From NCBI RefSeq assembly GCF_028769735.1, contig NC_088178.1:23076357-23140356 (forward strand): a DNA stretch of 64,000 nucleotides. Reading direction: 5' to 3'. The stretch is from Zonotrichia leucophrys gambelii (Eukaryota > Chordata > Aves > Passeriformes > Passerellidae). The translations under genes were made by a program, and so were the position numbers. How positions within the stretch are numbered: the stretch's first letter is position 1; each line of letters begins with the position of its first letter. Shown in pieces: positions 1 to 9,729 of the stretch. Under the pieces are notes generated by a model. The model made no database searches and was not told the DNA's origin. It saw only the letters and a list, made by a program, of their open reading frames with translations.

Positions 1-2469
1 TCAGCACGGGGCTTCTCCTGCAATGCACAGACCTCAGAGCCTGGAATGGTTTGCAAATGATTTAATCAGATCCATCATGTGGCACTGACTGATGGATCCC
101 ACCTTCTGCTGACCCGAATCATATGAGAATTCACCACTTCCCGTGGTAGCTTGTCCTAAAATTAATCATCCTCTCTGTTCAAAATGTGTCTTTTATTTCT
201 CAGTTTCTGGCTTTGCCTTTCAGGCACAGACTGTAAGTATGCCTTTCTCTGCTGCCTGAAAGGGTCTATTCACCTGAGCTGTTTTCACTCAGTGAAGTTA
301 TTTTTTTTTCTAATTGGCTCATCTTAATACATTTTGATAACCAATCAGGCTGTAAATTAATTGTTAGAAGGATTTTGTCTATCCCTTTACTTCTGGTATT
401 CTGTTTTACCCTCCCAAAAAGTTCCTCCAAACTGATATGCATTTTAATTATTCACACAAGAATTGGTCTTGATATTGCACCTCCACCACATGAAGAGAGA
501 ACCACCTGCCTTCATGGCTGTCTGTTCATCTAGTCAGATGAAAGTGATATATTTAGTTTCTTTCTGTTTTGTCAGTGCATCCTCTCTAGACTCTTCTACA
601 GATCTCAAATAACTAAGTTTTGCCTAAAACATGCCTTTATTGATGTGTTGTAATTGCAGTTTGCATGTGGAATGTTGCATTGTGCACAGCCAAATACATA
701 CCCAGAGTTTGCACATTGCATTTGCCAACCATCTCTCCAATTGATTGCAGATTTGCTTATCAAACTCTCTTTTCTATAAAATATTCTTGATTGGCATTAG
801 TTTTATTTTCAGACTTCTGTTCTTTCTTTGCCTTTCAGCTAAATCATCTATCAACTTCTCCATTCTTTTTGCCTGTGCTGATTTCAGGCTCCCTGGATGA
901 AAATTGGCAGGGTAAGCCACTTTTTCTTTCTAAAACTCCCCCTGTGTTTACCATGTCAGTTCTCTTGAATTTCTTAGCTTTTTAGGACATGTTAATCATG
1001 TACTGACATTTGGTTAAGTCTTTGGGAATTTACATGTGCACATAGACCTCACAGGAGGTGAATCCTCCTTCTCCATATTGCTGTGCTGAAGTGCTCCAAA
1101 TCCAGAGTTAAACCACTTGCTGAATATTTTTTTCTTTTCTCAGTTGTCTCTTATCAGCAATTTTACACTCTGCAGTCAGGTAACAGACAATTGTTAGAAA
1201 TTCTGTTATCGCATCCTCGCTTAAGCATTTGTCTTTGGCTTCCAATCTGCCAGCAGTAACTTTCCTGATATCTTTTGCCTCCTTTATCAGTTACCTGCAG
1301 TTCACAGCTTCTAACTGATATTTAATACTGACATTCTTTCTTCTAAAAATGGCTCCATGTAGCTATTTGTATTACTGCTGGGATTTTGTCTGAATTTGGC
1401 TTTTAGCCAAAACTTGCCTTATTCCTTGATTGGGAAATTAGTGGTTTATTAAATTATAAATAAATAGAGAGGAGGAGGTGGTTAATGATGCAAAAATTGG
1501 CTGAAATAGCGATCCCCTTAAAAAATAAATCCTGTGCCAAGAAAAATATGTGGAGTCAGGTCAGAAAGACCCAGTCTCAATAACTGTGTTAGGAGAATGT
1601 GAACATGCAGAGATAAGAAGTTACTGCACATCCCAGGTTGTTTAGGGAACAGTTTAATAAACATAAGCCTTTGATGGGAGGCAGTGAAGGAGCAGAGGAA
1701 AGCAGCATAGTCCATCTTCAAGTTCAACAAAAGAATTGCAAATTCTTTTTTTTGGCAGCAAATTGTTGCAATTGCAGCAATTGATCTGTTCTGGCCTGCC
1801 ATATCTGAAGTGGATTTTCTTGACAGATTTTTACTTTTATTTAAATAATGCAAATCAACGGTACAGGTTTACAAAAAGTTCATCCTGTCTGGCAAACCTT
1901 TACTTTTTTATCAGAGTACTTGGATTTTAGGGAAGTGTAGAATCACAGTGTCTTGCAATAAAACCTGCTTAGGTAATGAATGCAAAGTTGTCTTGGAGAG
2001 AGGTACTGCTGCTGGGCTAAAAATGCTTTCTATGTATATAGAGTATAGTATAGTGAGTCACTGAAGAGATCAGTATAGATCCAGGTTTTCAACTTGCAGA
2101 GCTGGTTTTAAAAGAAATAAAAAATTTTCAAGATCATTACTTGATCTTGGTCATGAATTCTGCTGCTGTCTTCAGCTGGGAGATGGGATCATGGTGACAG
2201 ACGTGTTACTAAAAAGAAAAATAACACAGGAGGGAGAGAAGAAGGCAAGCAAGGAAGCTGTGGAGAAAATAAATCTGAGAGCAATCTATTTAGTAGGAAA
2301 CATAGGGAAAATAAACTTATGCAGAAGTAAGACTGGTGGAAACATAGGGGTGTTTCCAGAGAGATCATTCTGGCACATAAAATGGGATGCAAAGAAAATC
2401 CCCATAACTAAAGTTTTGAGGCTGCTTGTGCAAAAGCCATTATCTTATGGAGTAAGGCAGTAATCAGCT
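1..2469. other. Gene-free unique sequence, left end
   Basis: No coding region is recognisable on either strand; the longest frames are about 110 codons or less and resemble no known family. The block holds several splice-like patterns (see findings): a strong acceptor and donor around 224-232, a possible acceptor/donor group at 838-912, and a 36-bp candidate exon at 1144-1179. A short inverted repeat lies at 69-98 and another at 2129-2149. The sequence is T-rich in places, which inflates the number of chance polypyrimidine-AG acceptors. Confidence 0.6.
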
Positions 2470-2523
2470 CTTCTGACCTTGAGGTTTTTATCTGAGCTTG
2501 ACAATTCTGTGAATCTGTTATGG
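2470..2523 (+). mobile_element. CR1 LINE 3'-end remnant
   Basis: The segment reads TGACCTTGAGGTTTTT, a diverged spacer, then GACAATTCTGTGAATCTGTT. This follows the order of the avian CR1 3' end: a GACCTTGAGGTCTTTT-like block, a CCAACCT-like block (here badly eroded), and a tandem ATTCTGTG octamer terminus. CR1 elements are typically 5'-truncated, so only the tail is expected. No flanking duplication or upstream CR1 body is visible. It is the weakest of the three plus-strand CR1 tails because the middle block is altered. Confidence 0.5.
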
Positions 2524-5500
2524 CTGTATCTGGCATTGGGACCAAACACCAAATTCCTAATATTGGCAAATTTGACACAGTTCAGAGAAGAGCAAGTTTA
2601 AAAAAAAATAATAAAAAATTAAAGGACAAAATTTGTTGTTTTACATGACTAATAGTCCATGCTGAGTCCAGCAGAGTTACTGTGTGTTCACACCCTCAGT
2701 GACCAAAACCAAAGCCCAGGGCTCTCCTCTCCTCATGAGTCTTTAGCTCCATGCACAGAAGACATTTGTGGGCCCATTTAGCTGTTCCTCTCTGTCCTGG
2801 GCCAGTGTTACAGTCAGTGAACCTCCAGCATTACAGAAATACAGGCAACAAAGGCTATTCCATGGGAAAGTTTCCTGATAGCATGTTATATTCAGGGGAT
2901 GGATGTTCCTGGAAATGAATGAGTAAGGAGTAAACGCCATCATTAACGTGGCATGATAAGAATTCTGAGGTACCAGGATAGGTGGGTGGATCTGCTCCCT
3001 CTATTTCAGCAAGCTGTGCCTTGGCACTGCTGGAGCTGCAGGTCCCTAAGGAGGCTGGTGGTTTGTACTCCCTGACTGCTGTGCAAAGCTGGAGAGTCAG
3101 TATGGAGTGGCCTTACAGGCAGGAAACAAGACAGAGTTTTATAATCCCCCAAGACAGCAAAAACCTATTTCTGACCTACCCTTGCTTTCCTGATTTTGTT
3201 GCATCTGATTGCCTGTTCATGCTGCACTGTATCGTTACTCAGCCTGAGACAGCTTGGGATGTTCTTCTCTCCTAGCCAAAGTTGTCAGCATTGTGCTCCA
3301 CGTCTGATGTCTGCCTTAAGCAGGGGTTTATAGAATTTCTTCAGAGTCTTTGAACTCTGCTGTGTCAGAGTGGGCCATCAGAGATGGCTTTGAATTTGCT
3401 GTTAACTGACACATGCCCAGATTTTCTGAAGAGCAGAGGAGAATATGGCAGCACTCCGGGATCTCAGTTGTGGAGATCTCATCATGCCCTTCTGTGCCAG
3501 CCAAGACTCAGAGGCATTGCAAGAAGGATTGGCCAGACCACTTGCCATGACAGCTATAAATTGTCCTGTCTTTTCAGGCAGACAAAAGAGCAGTGACAAC
3601 TGTATTGTAGGCATCGGCTTTTGTGTGCAGTCGGATGTTGCCCTCATTCCAGACACACTGAATTCCTCTCCCCAGGGCTGCCCTGGCTGGTGCTCTGCAC
3701 TCATGCCTTTCCAAGGCAGCACATTGCCAGGGTAGCAGTTTCTTTACCCATGTCAGTACAACATTGTCAGCTGCCTTTATATGCTTGCCACCAAGGCCTT
3801 TCCTCCCCTGCTGCTGGCATTCAGCCTACTTAAGCAACTAGTAATGATCAGAACATTTCTGAGAGTGTGTACAACCAACAAATGATTGTTAGAAGATGAC
3901 AGATTGCAGGCCAGCAGCTCTGTGATTTTTTTGTCCCATGAGAATGGCTGCAATGGACCAGACCACAGTTCCATGAGTCCCAGGATTCTGTTTCAGTCGA
4001 GGCTCAGAGAAAGGAGCTGGTAAAGGATATGAGAAAAGGTTGAGTGTGTAATACAGCTCTCCCTAATGCATTCCTCACCTCCTACTGTTATCATTTTGAT
4101 CTTGCTAAGGCAGGCACAGGCTGATGGCAACCTCTGTGGATTTCTCTTCTATAAAGTTGTTCATCCTCCCCTGGAGTCTCTGTAAATTCCTGGTGTCTGC
4201 AATGCTCTGTAGTTCATCTATGTTCTGTATGCAGAGACACCTTTTTTGAAATTTTTCTATTTGCCTCTGTTAATGGCATTTACTGTCCTTTAGTGTTTGT
4301 AGTGTTGTACTCCACTGGGTAACAAGTCAGAGTGACACACCAGTGATGTGCACCTGCACAGAAATCTACTCTGAGGTATCAATGTTTACTCCTCCAGATC
4401 ACCCACCCAGAAGAAAAGACTACTGACTGCATATTTGCCAAGTGATATTTCCTGCCTAGAATAGATCTGCAAGGCAATTTGTAGCACTGTCCTAGTGACC
4501 ACAACCACTCTCCAGCTTCAGATATGCCTCAGATACTCCCTCTTTGCTGATTCTCTCTGCAGTGTGCATCATTGTGAAAGGAAATAAATCAGAAGGGCTC
4601 CCCAGGGTTGTGCTGTAACACCAGGAGAGCTGCACAAGGCATTGTCTCTTTTTCTTTTTGTTTTTTTGTGTAATCTTGAGAACACTTTGTAGCTTTCTTT
4701 CAAACAAACAAGAGGAAATGAATAGGAATTACATATTTTTTGTTAAACAATATTGGTTTGAATATTGTTTATTGGTTGAAGCATTCATGGCAAGAGATGG
4801 GACTTATAAGTGCCATGCTCTTTTCAGCAGACAGTTTTAACCAGCAGTTTTCTGTATCACTTTCCTAACTTATCTTTAAAGAAACAGAAAGTAACAGATC
4901 TTTGCCTTGGCTGTGTGGACACTGGTGGATCTCTGCCAAGCTGTATCTGTTGGGAATCTAGGCCAACTCTTTTTATCATTAGGTATCAGTTACTTACGGC
5001 CTTGAACGAATAGGTCAAGCTAGAAATAGACCTTTTTCAGGAAGAAAACATGAACTTTTGTTTCGTGGCCTGTAGATATATTGATCTATTCATGGGGCCT
5101 TCACAAGGAGTTCAAAGTACAGTACAACACAGGCAATAGAACCAGTGGGAGGACTGACATTAATCCACAAATTCTGTCAAGTGACAATGAATATATGTCT
5201 GTATGGGACTCATGGAAACACAGCTTGTGCTAGTCTACCTAATAATAATTTAGATGTGGACTGTGCAGCTCAATCCAAGGTACACTAACTGTGTTATTGT
5301 CTTTCATGATCATAGTGTAGCTGTACTCTTATGCATGTGTGTGTCTGTGTAGGGCCTATATTTTTTCTACAAATAAATACTTAATTTAATGAATCCTGTC
5401 ATGTTCTTTATGGGCAGCATCCTCATGCTTTGTTCAGATGTCATTTTCAGTCCTGAAGATCTTATTTGTTCACTCAGCTGGATTTCTCCTAGCAGTGCAG

Positions 5501-5825
5501 TATTGGAAATTTGAGCTGTGCTGTGATAAGCATATGATGTCACTTCTTTTCCCTGATTAAAGGACTGTAACTCTCATTATTTCATTTCTGGAGTGCATAA
5601 TACATTTAAAATTCACTTTTAGGGTCAAAGTCTTAGCTGGTATAAAATGATGAGGCTATGTTATCTTAAATACCTAATAGACAGCCAGGAAATACCAGAT
5701 AAATACAGCACTGACAACTAAAATAACAATAATTCTGTGATTCTTAGGCCTCCTTTTAATCCACAAGCACTAGTCCAACATTTTGCTGAGATTTTTTCAA
5801 AGCCATATGGGTCTCATTTTCTTCT
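2524..5825. other. Gene-free unique sequence
   Basis: Many overlapping frames of 60-106 codons occur around 2980-3970 on both strands. They contradict one another and show no known domain, signal peptide or codon bias, so I do not call them genes. The block contains one AT-rich stem-loop at 4744-4771. Around 5625-5665 a short stretch (GGGTCAAAGTCTTAGCTGG) is reminiscent of an old archosaur/turtle repeat, but it is too short to call. Confidence 0.55.
4744..4771. repeat. Short inverted repeat, 11-bp stem
   Basis: The left arm TAAACAATATT at 4744-4754 is the exact reverse complement of AATATTGTTTA at 4761-4771, with a 6-nt loop between them. The arms also contain ACAAT/ATTGT, the SOX-type core, in both orientations. 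The sequence could be a palindromic binding site or a chance AT-rich fold. Confidence 0.7.
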
Positions 5826-5985
5826 CACATACCCTGCTCACATACAGATGCAACAGCACTGAGTTCAGTGGAGTTGTGTTTTGATTTAAACAGGTGTCAG
5901 ATCTCAGCCTAGAAAGGCACTTAAGCACGTGCTTAACTTGAAAGCAGGAATGTGCTAATACAACTTCTGATCTGACCTTGAAAAT
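5826..5985 (+). mobile_element. Ancient sauropsid interspersed repeat, class unclear
   Basis: The stretch contains GTTCAGTGGAGTT, then TGATTTAAACAGGTGT, then CAGATCTCAGCC, then GGCACTTAAGCACGTGCTTA. From memory, these blocks in this order resemble an old non-autonomous repeat common in crocodilian and turtle genomes and found eroded in birds (TTCAGTGGAGTTACACCTGATTTACACC... followed by GCACTTAAGCACGTGCTTAACTTTAAGC). I am not certain of its formal family name. Inside it, 5921-5936 is a perfect 16-bp palindrome centred on CACGTG. Boundaries are approximate. Confidence 0.45.
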
Positions 5986-6300
5986 GTTGACTATCTGCTT
6001 GAATGCTTGCTATCGTAAATGAGAATCAGAAAATAATTACTGCGTTTCAACCACTCAAGAAATCAAATAATTGCTCTAAAATTGTTGCCATCAATCCGTA
6101 AGGAAAACTGTTGTTTCAGCAAACAATAGTAATATTTGGAGTTAATATAAACTGGTTTATATAAATTTTAAAAAACTCTTCAGGAAGAAGGAAATCGACT
6201 GAAATGGTGCAATTTCTTGAATGGCACGTTTTATCTTTTTTGATCTTTTAGAAATGACATTTCAGTTTGAATTCTAATGAAACTTATAATTTAAAAAAAC
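5984..6300. promoter_or_regulatory. Candidate conserved non-coding element, AT-rich
   Basis: This AT-rich stretch keeps five CpG dinucleotides (6014, 6043, 6097, 6196 and 6227), although CpG is rare in the surrounding DNA. It carries several ATTA/TAAT-type homeodomain cores, an AACAATAG SOX-like site near 6122 and a near-palindrome, ATATAAAC-TG-GTTTATAT, at 6145-6162. There is no coding potential. Retained CpG in AT-rich sequence is typical of constrained elements but not proof of one. Enhancer function is inference. Confidence 0.25.
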
Positions 6301-7368
6301 CTCTTTCACTCCTTCTTTGGCAAATTCATTTAGTGTATGCTTCCAGAGATGACAGATTGTCATAGAAAGATTTTAAACTTAGCTGAGTAGTGAAATATCA
6401 CACAACTAGAATAAAGTACAACTAATAGGTGTTCTTTCCTGAGTATCTCCAGAAAAGTCAGCAATACCTAGCCTAAACATGCATTTTATTGGAAATGCAT
6501 AAATTAGCCATTCAGATTGTGTCTTCCTTTTAGCTAATGCAATGTACAGGCTGCAGGCTGCAGCTATTTGGTGATTCAGTCTCCACATACCATTAGCAAA
6601 TCCTCTGTGCCAATATGGATATAAAATATTGAACAAATACAAAATACTGCAATTACGTAAATCTAAAAAGCATAATTGAGTTTCAGTGTAAAAATCAGAA
6701 CTGAGGTGGGTTTTTCAACATCTCAAACAGAAAATACATTAATTAAACAAACCTACTTTGCCTTCTCTTTTTTTTTTTCCTAAAAAATATGCTTAAGGTA
6801 AAAGAATTTTTAAAAAAAATATTTCCCATGTGTCTAAAATTTAAACATTAATGGTTTTATGAGAACAGATTTTTGAGGGGTTTTCTTTGGTTATTTTGTT
6901 TGTTGTTATTGTTTTTTCTTTTGTTTGTTAGTTCCTCTGTGGATAAAGATGAGATGGTTTAATAAAATTTTGGGTGATGAAGGTTAGGTTCAAGCTGGTA
7001 GCACCAGCGTGGTGTTCTTCAAAGCTCTCCATGAAGATCAAGTTTCCTCAGAAGACAAAAGGAGTGTCTCTCTCCACTGGAAATGTGTTTTGCTCCTTGT
7101 TCTGTTCTACATCCACACCCAGAAAGAATTCAGACAAGCAAGAGAGGCCAGTTTGCCTGAATGCCATGTTCCATATTGGTGGCAGACACTTGTACCTACA
7201 GTTTTATAAACATATACACAGGAAGGATAAATTCTCCAATTTCTTCCTCTAGCTTGGCTTAGAATGCCCTATTTCTTGAGATTTTAGAAATAAATTATCT
7301 CTTTGAAGGCTACATACCACAATTTTCACAGATCCTTCTATCAAACCAATAGCTGACAGGCACTTGTG

Positions 7369-7382
7369 TTTGCATATGCAAA
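7369..7382. promoter_or_regulatory. Palindromic octamer (POU-type) site
   Basis: TTTGCATATGCAAA is a perfect 14-bp palindrome, and the following base extends one side to the full octamer ATGCAAAT. Paired octamer half-sites of this type are bound by POU-domain dimers (Oct factors). The site lies just upstream of AT-rich, homeodomain-like sequence at 7431-7545. Binding is inference; the palindrome is direct observation. Confidence 0.35.
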
Positions 7383-7430
7383 TCTTGTTTGTGCAGAAAT
7401 TAAAAGATTTCTTCTGCATGTGAAAGAAAT

Positions 7431-7545
7431 ATCAAATTGACTCTGCAAATCCTTGTTTCAGTTGGCCCAGTGCCAGCTGTTTTACTGCACTGTGTAATAT
7501 TTCATGCAATTATGATTATCCAATGAAAGAGCCTAGGCTGAGCCC
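7431..7545. promoter_or_regulatory. Candidate conserved non-coding element
   Basis: The stretch includes GTGCCAGCTG (E-box CAGCTG), then CATGCAATTATGATTATCC and CCAAT at 7520-7524. The close packing of homeodomain cores, an octamer-like ATGCAAT and a CCAAT box without coding potential resembles vertebrate developmental enhancers. Only cross-species alignment could confirm it. Confidence 0.22.
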
Positions 7546-8315
7546 ATAAAGCTGGACAACATAAAATGCAAGTTCAAAGTTTTGATAAAAGTGTTAGAAG
7601 CATGTTCAGTGCCCTAGCCCATCATCTGAGACTTCATAACACTGATAAGCCAGTTTATGGTCCTGACAATAATTCTGTAGAGAAAGCAGAATTAAAGCCC
7701 TGCTCTGGAAGAAACCAAGCACCTTCAAATCATGAACATCACCAAGGCTTCACCTTGAGTTCTGTGAGTGAGGAAGCACCTAGTGCTCCATAGTATTTTG
7801 GTGTGGGATGAAATAAAAGGAAGAAGAGCAATTTAAATACATCACCACATTCAGAGAGCTTGTTTACAGGCTCAGTCTTTAGAGCCTTGTTTAAAGGCAC
7901 AGTCTTTGAAGAGGGAGGAGTTAGAGAGCAATAATTTAAATATTTAACATCACTCACCAGAGCTCACTCTGAGGAGGATAAGACAGTAGAACTATTACAT
8001 GAGGAGTTGCCTTTTGCTGATGGGAATAGCCCTGCTGCTCAAAAGGCTCCCTCAAGTAACTGCTGTAAAGCCTTCCTGGTTTACTGTGATGGGTGTATTT
8101 TTGAGCTTCTAGAAGGCAATTTGCTAACTGGGGGATGAGGAATGGATGCCTGACAGTCACTGCTGTGCTGTAGGGACCAGGCTGGACGCATCCTTGCAGC
8201 AGGATACCCTGATGGAATGCTGTCCCCTGTGCTCCATAGGCTGGGGAGCAGTGTCCAGGTGGGAGTTGACAGGGGGGCACAAAAGCAACTACAAACATTG
8301 TTATGTCTCAGTGCA

Positions 8316-8349
8316 AGCTTCTGTCTCACCTGAGCTTTTGTCTCACAGC
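8316..8349 (+). repeat. 17-bp tandem duplication
   Basis: The copy starting at 8316 reads AGCTTCTGTCTCACCTG; the copy starting at 8333 reads AGCTTTTGTCTCAC followed by AGCTG. The period is 17 bp. It is a local slippage-type duplication with no evident function. Confidence 0.7.
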
Positions 8350-9672
8350 TGTGCTCATCTGGCCTCCAAAGTGCTCTTACGTGCAGTAATTCAGATCACA
8401 GGAAATGGGGAAGGAGTGGATGCTGTATTTTTGTAGTTTGTGTGCAGACTCCTGGCAGGATAGACTTTGGTTTTTGCACTTCAGTCCTTGCTGTGTGAAC
8501 ATCTATCAATGGACATATCCCTGCTTCCATATCTTAAGAGTTGAAATGACATAACATAAGGAATATTTTAGGTGTGGCTCAATGCTATCAGTACCTTTGG
8601 GACCTTCTGGTTGGTTGCCTGTTGGCAAGCCCACAGTTTTCACCTTTGGTCTTCCCTCAGGAAAGGCAAGAAGGCAAGTCCATGTGCCAGGCGTTAACCT
8701 GGGAGCCTGACCTGAGGAAAACATGTCCCATTTGTGCAGTTCAGTGCAACAGAAAAATGTCTGTCCGTCATGTCGTGCATGATAAGGTGATTTGTGAGTC
8801 TGCTTACCTCAGGTGGATTCAATTTTTGATCTTGGAAGGAACCCAAGCTCGAGAAAACTGTGTGTATACTCATCTGTCCAGCCTGCAGAGCACGCACTGA
8901 GCAACTGGCTGTTGCAGAGATCCTGTCTCCTGGATGCTTTCTGGAGGTGCTTGGAGATTCCCAGCCCCTCCCCACTCTCTTCTCATCTAACTAACAATAA
9001 CCAGATACCCCTGTTTGCCTGCAGTACCTAAAAGGAGATACCTCAATTAAACTGAATGTTTCCCATTATTTAGGCTGATATGGAAGTTTCTGTTGTTTCA
9101 ACCTCATATTGATCCATGTGTGCAATATTTTGTTTCTCGTCATAGGTTTGTTTGGTTGGTTTTTTCTATCTGCAAAACTTGCTTTAATTCTGTAATAGAT
9201 GTCTGCTTTTAGGGGAGCTATATGGAAAAAGTGAGTCAGAGTAAAGCCAGTTCCAACCCCAGCCTCACACACGGCAACCAGACAGGGATGAAGTGCTGCC
9301 ATAAAGTGCTGATGGCCAGAAGACCTTGCAGGTGAAGTGTTCAAGTGTGCTTTGCTCCCTGCTTTGGCCTGACTTAGCTTCTGTGGAAGCCAATGATAGT
9401 TTTATCCCCGACTCCATGCCAGCAGAGTTAGGCTGCTCTGTGGAATAGTGCAGGCTCATAATCCCAAAATGTGAGTTTTCTGGACTGCAGCTGACAGTGA
9501 AGCACTTGCATCCTTTCAAGTCCTGTCCCAGGGTTTCTTGAAGAGCAACAGAAATAGGAGAGGGGAAAGGGAGCTGGGGTGTGCTGGGGGGCAGCCAAAC
9601 ATCTCCTCTGGAGGATGCAGGTTAGGTCTGAGATGTACTGGGGGCTCACTGAAAGGCAGAAACAGGAATAGG

Positions 9673-9729
9673 GAGTTGGACTTCAGTGATCCTTGTGGGC
9701 CCCATCCAACTAAGGAGATTCTATAAATG
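9673..9729 (+). mobile_element. CR1 LINE 3'-end remnant
   Basis: GAGTTGGACTTCAGTGATCC, then TTGTGGGCCCCATCCAACT, then GGAGATTCTATAAATG matches the CR1 terminal order: GTTGGACTTGATGATCC, TTGTGGGTCCCTTCCAACT, and a final ATTCTATG. The match is nearly continuous with only scattered substitutions. The body of the LINE upstream cannot be delimited, as expected for the usual 5' truncation. Plus orientation. Confidence 0.8.

Larger units (their letters stand above)
6301..9672. other. Gene-free sequence with one palindromic octamer site
   Basis: No coding region is supported. Frames up to 114 codons on both strands (for example 7954-8298 minus and 8574-8900 plus) overlap each other and match nothing I recognise. 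The block holds T-rich low complexity at 6883-6935, an octamer palindrome at 7369-7382, a possible conserved element at 7431-7545 and a 17-bp tandem duplication at 8316-8349. Confidence 0.55.

Noticed and set aside
69..98. 9-bp inverted repeat GATCCATCA/TGATGGATC
   Set aside because: Short stem with a 12-nt loop; no supporting context.
5728..5752. AATTCTGTGATTCTTA resembling a CR1 terminus
   Set aside because: The upstream CCAAC and GACTTGATGATC blocks are not recognisable, so the similarity is too short.
6880..6905. CTTTGGTTAT resembling miR-9
   Set aside because: Match ends after ten bases in T-rich low-complexity DNA; no hairpin arm.
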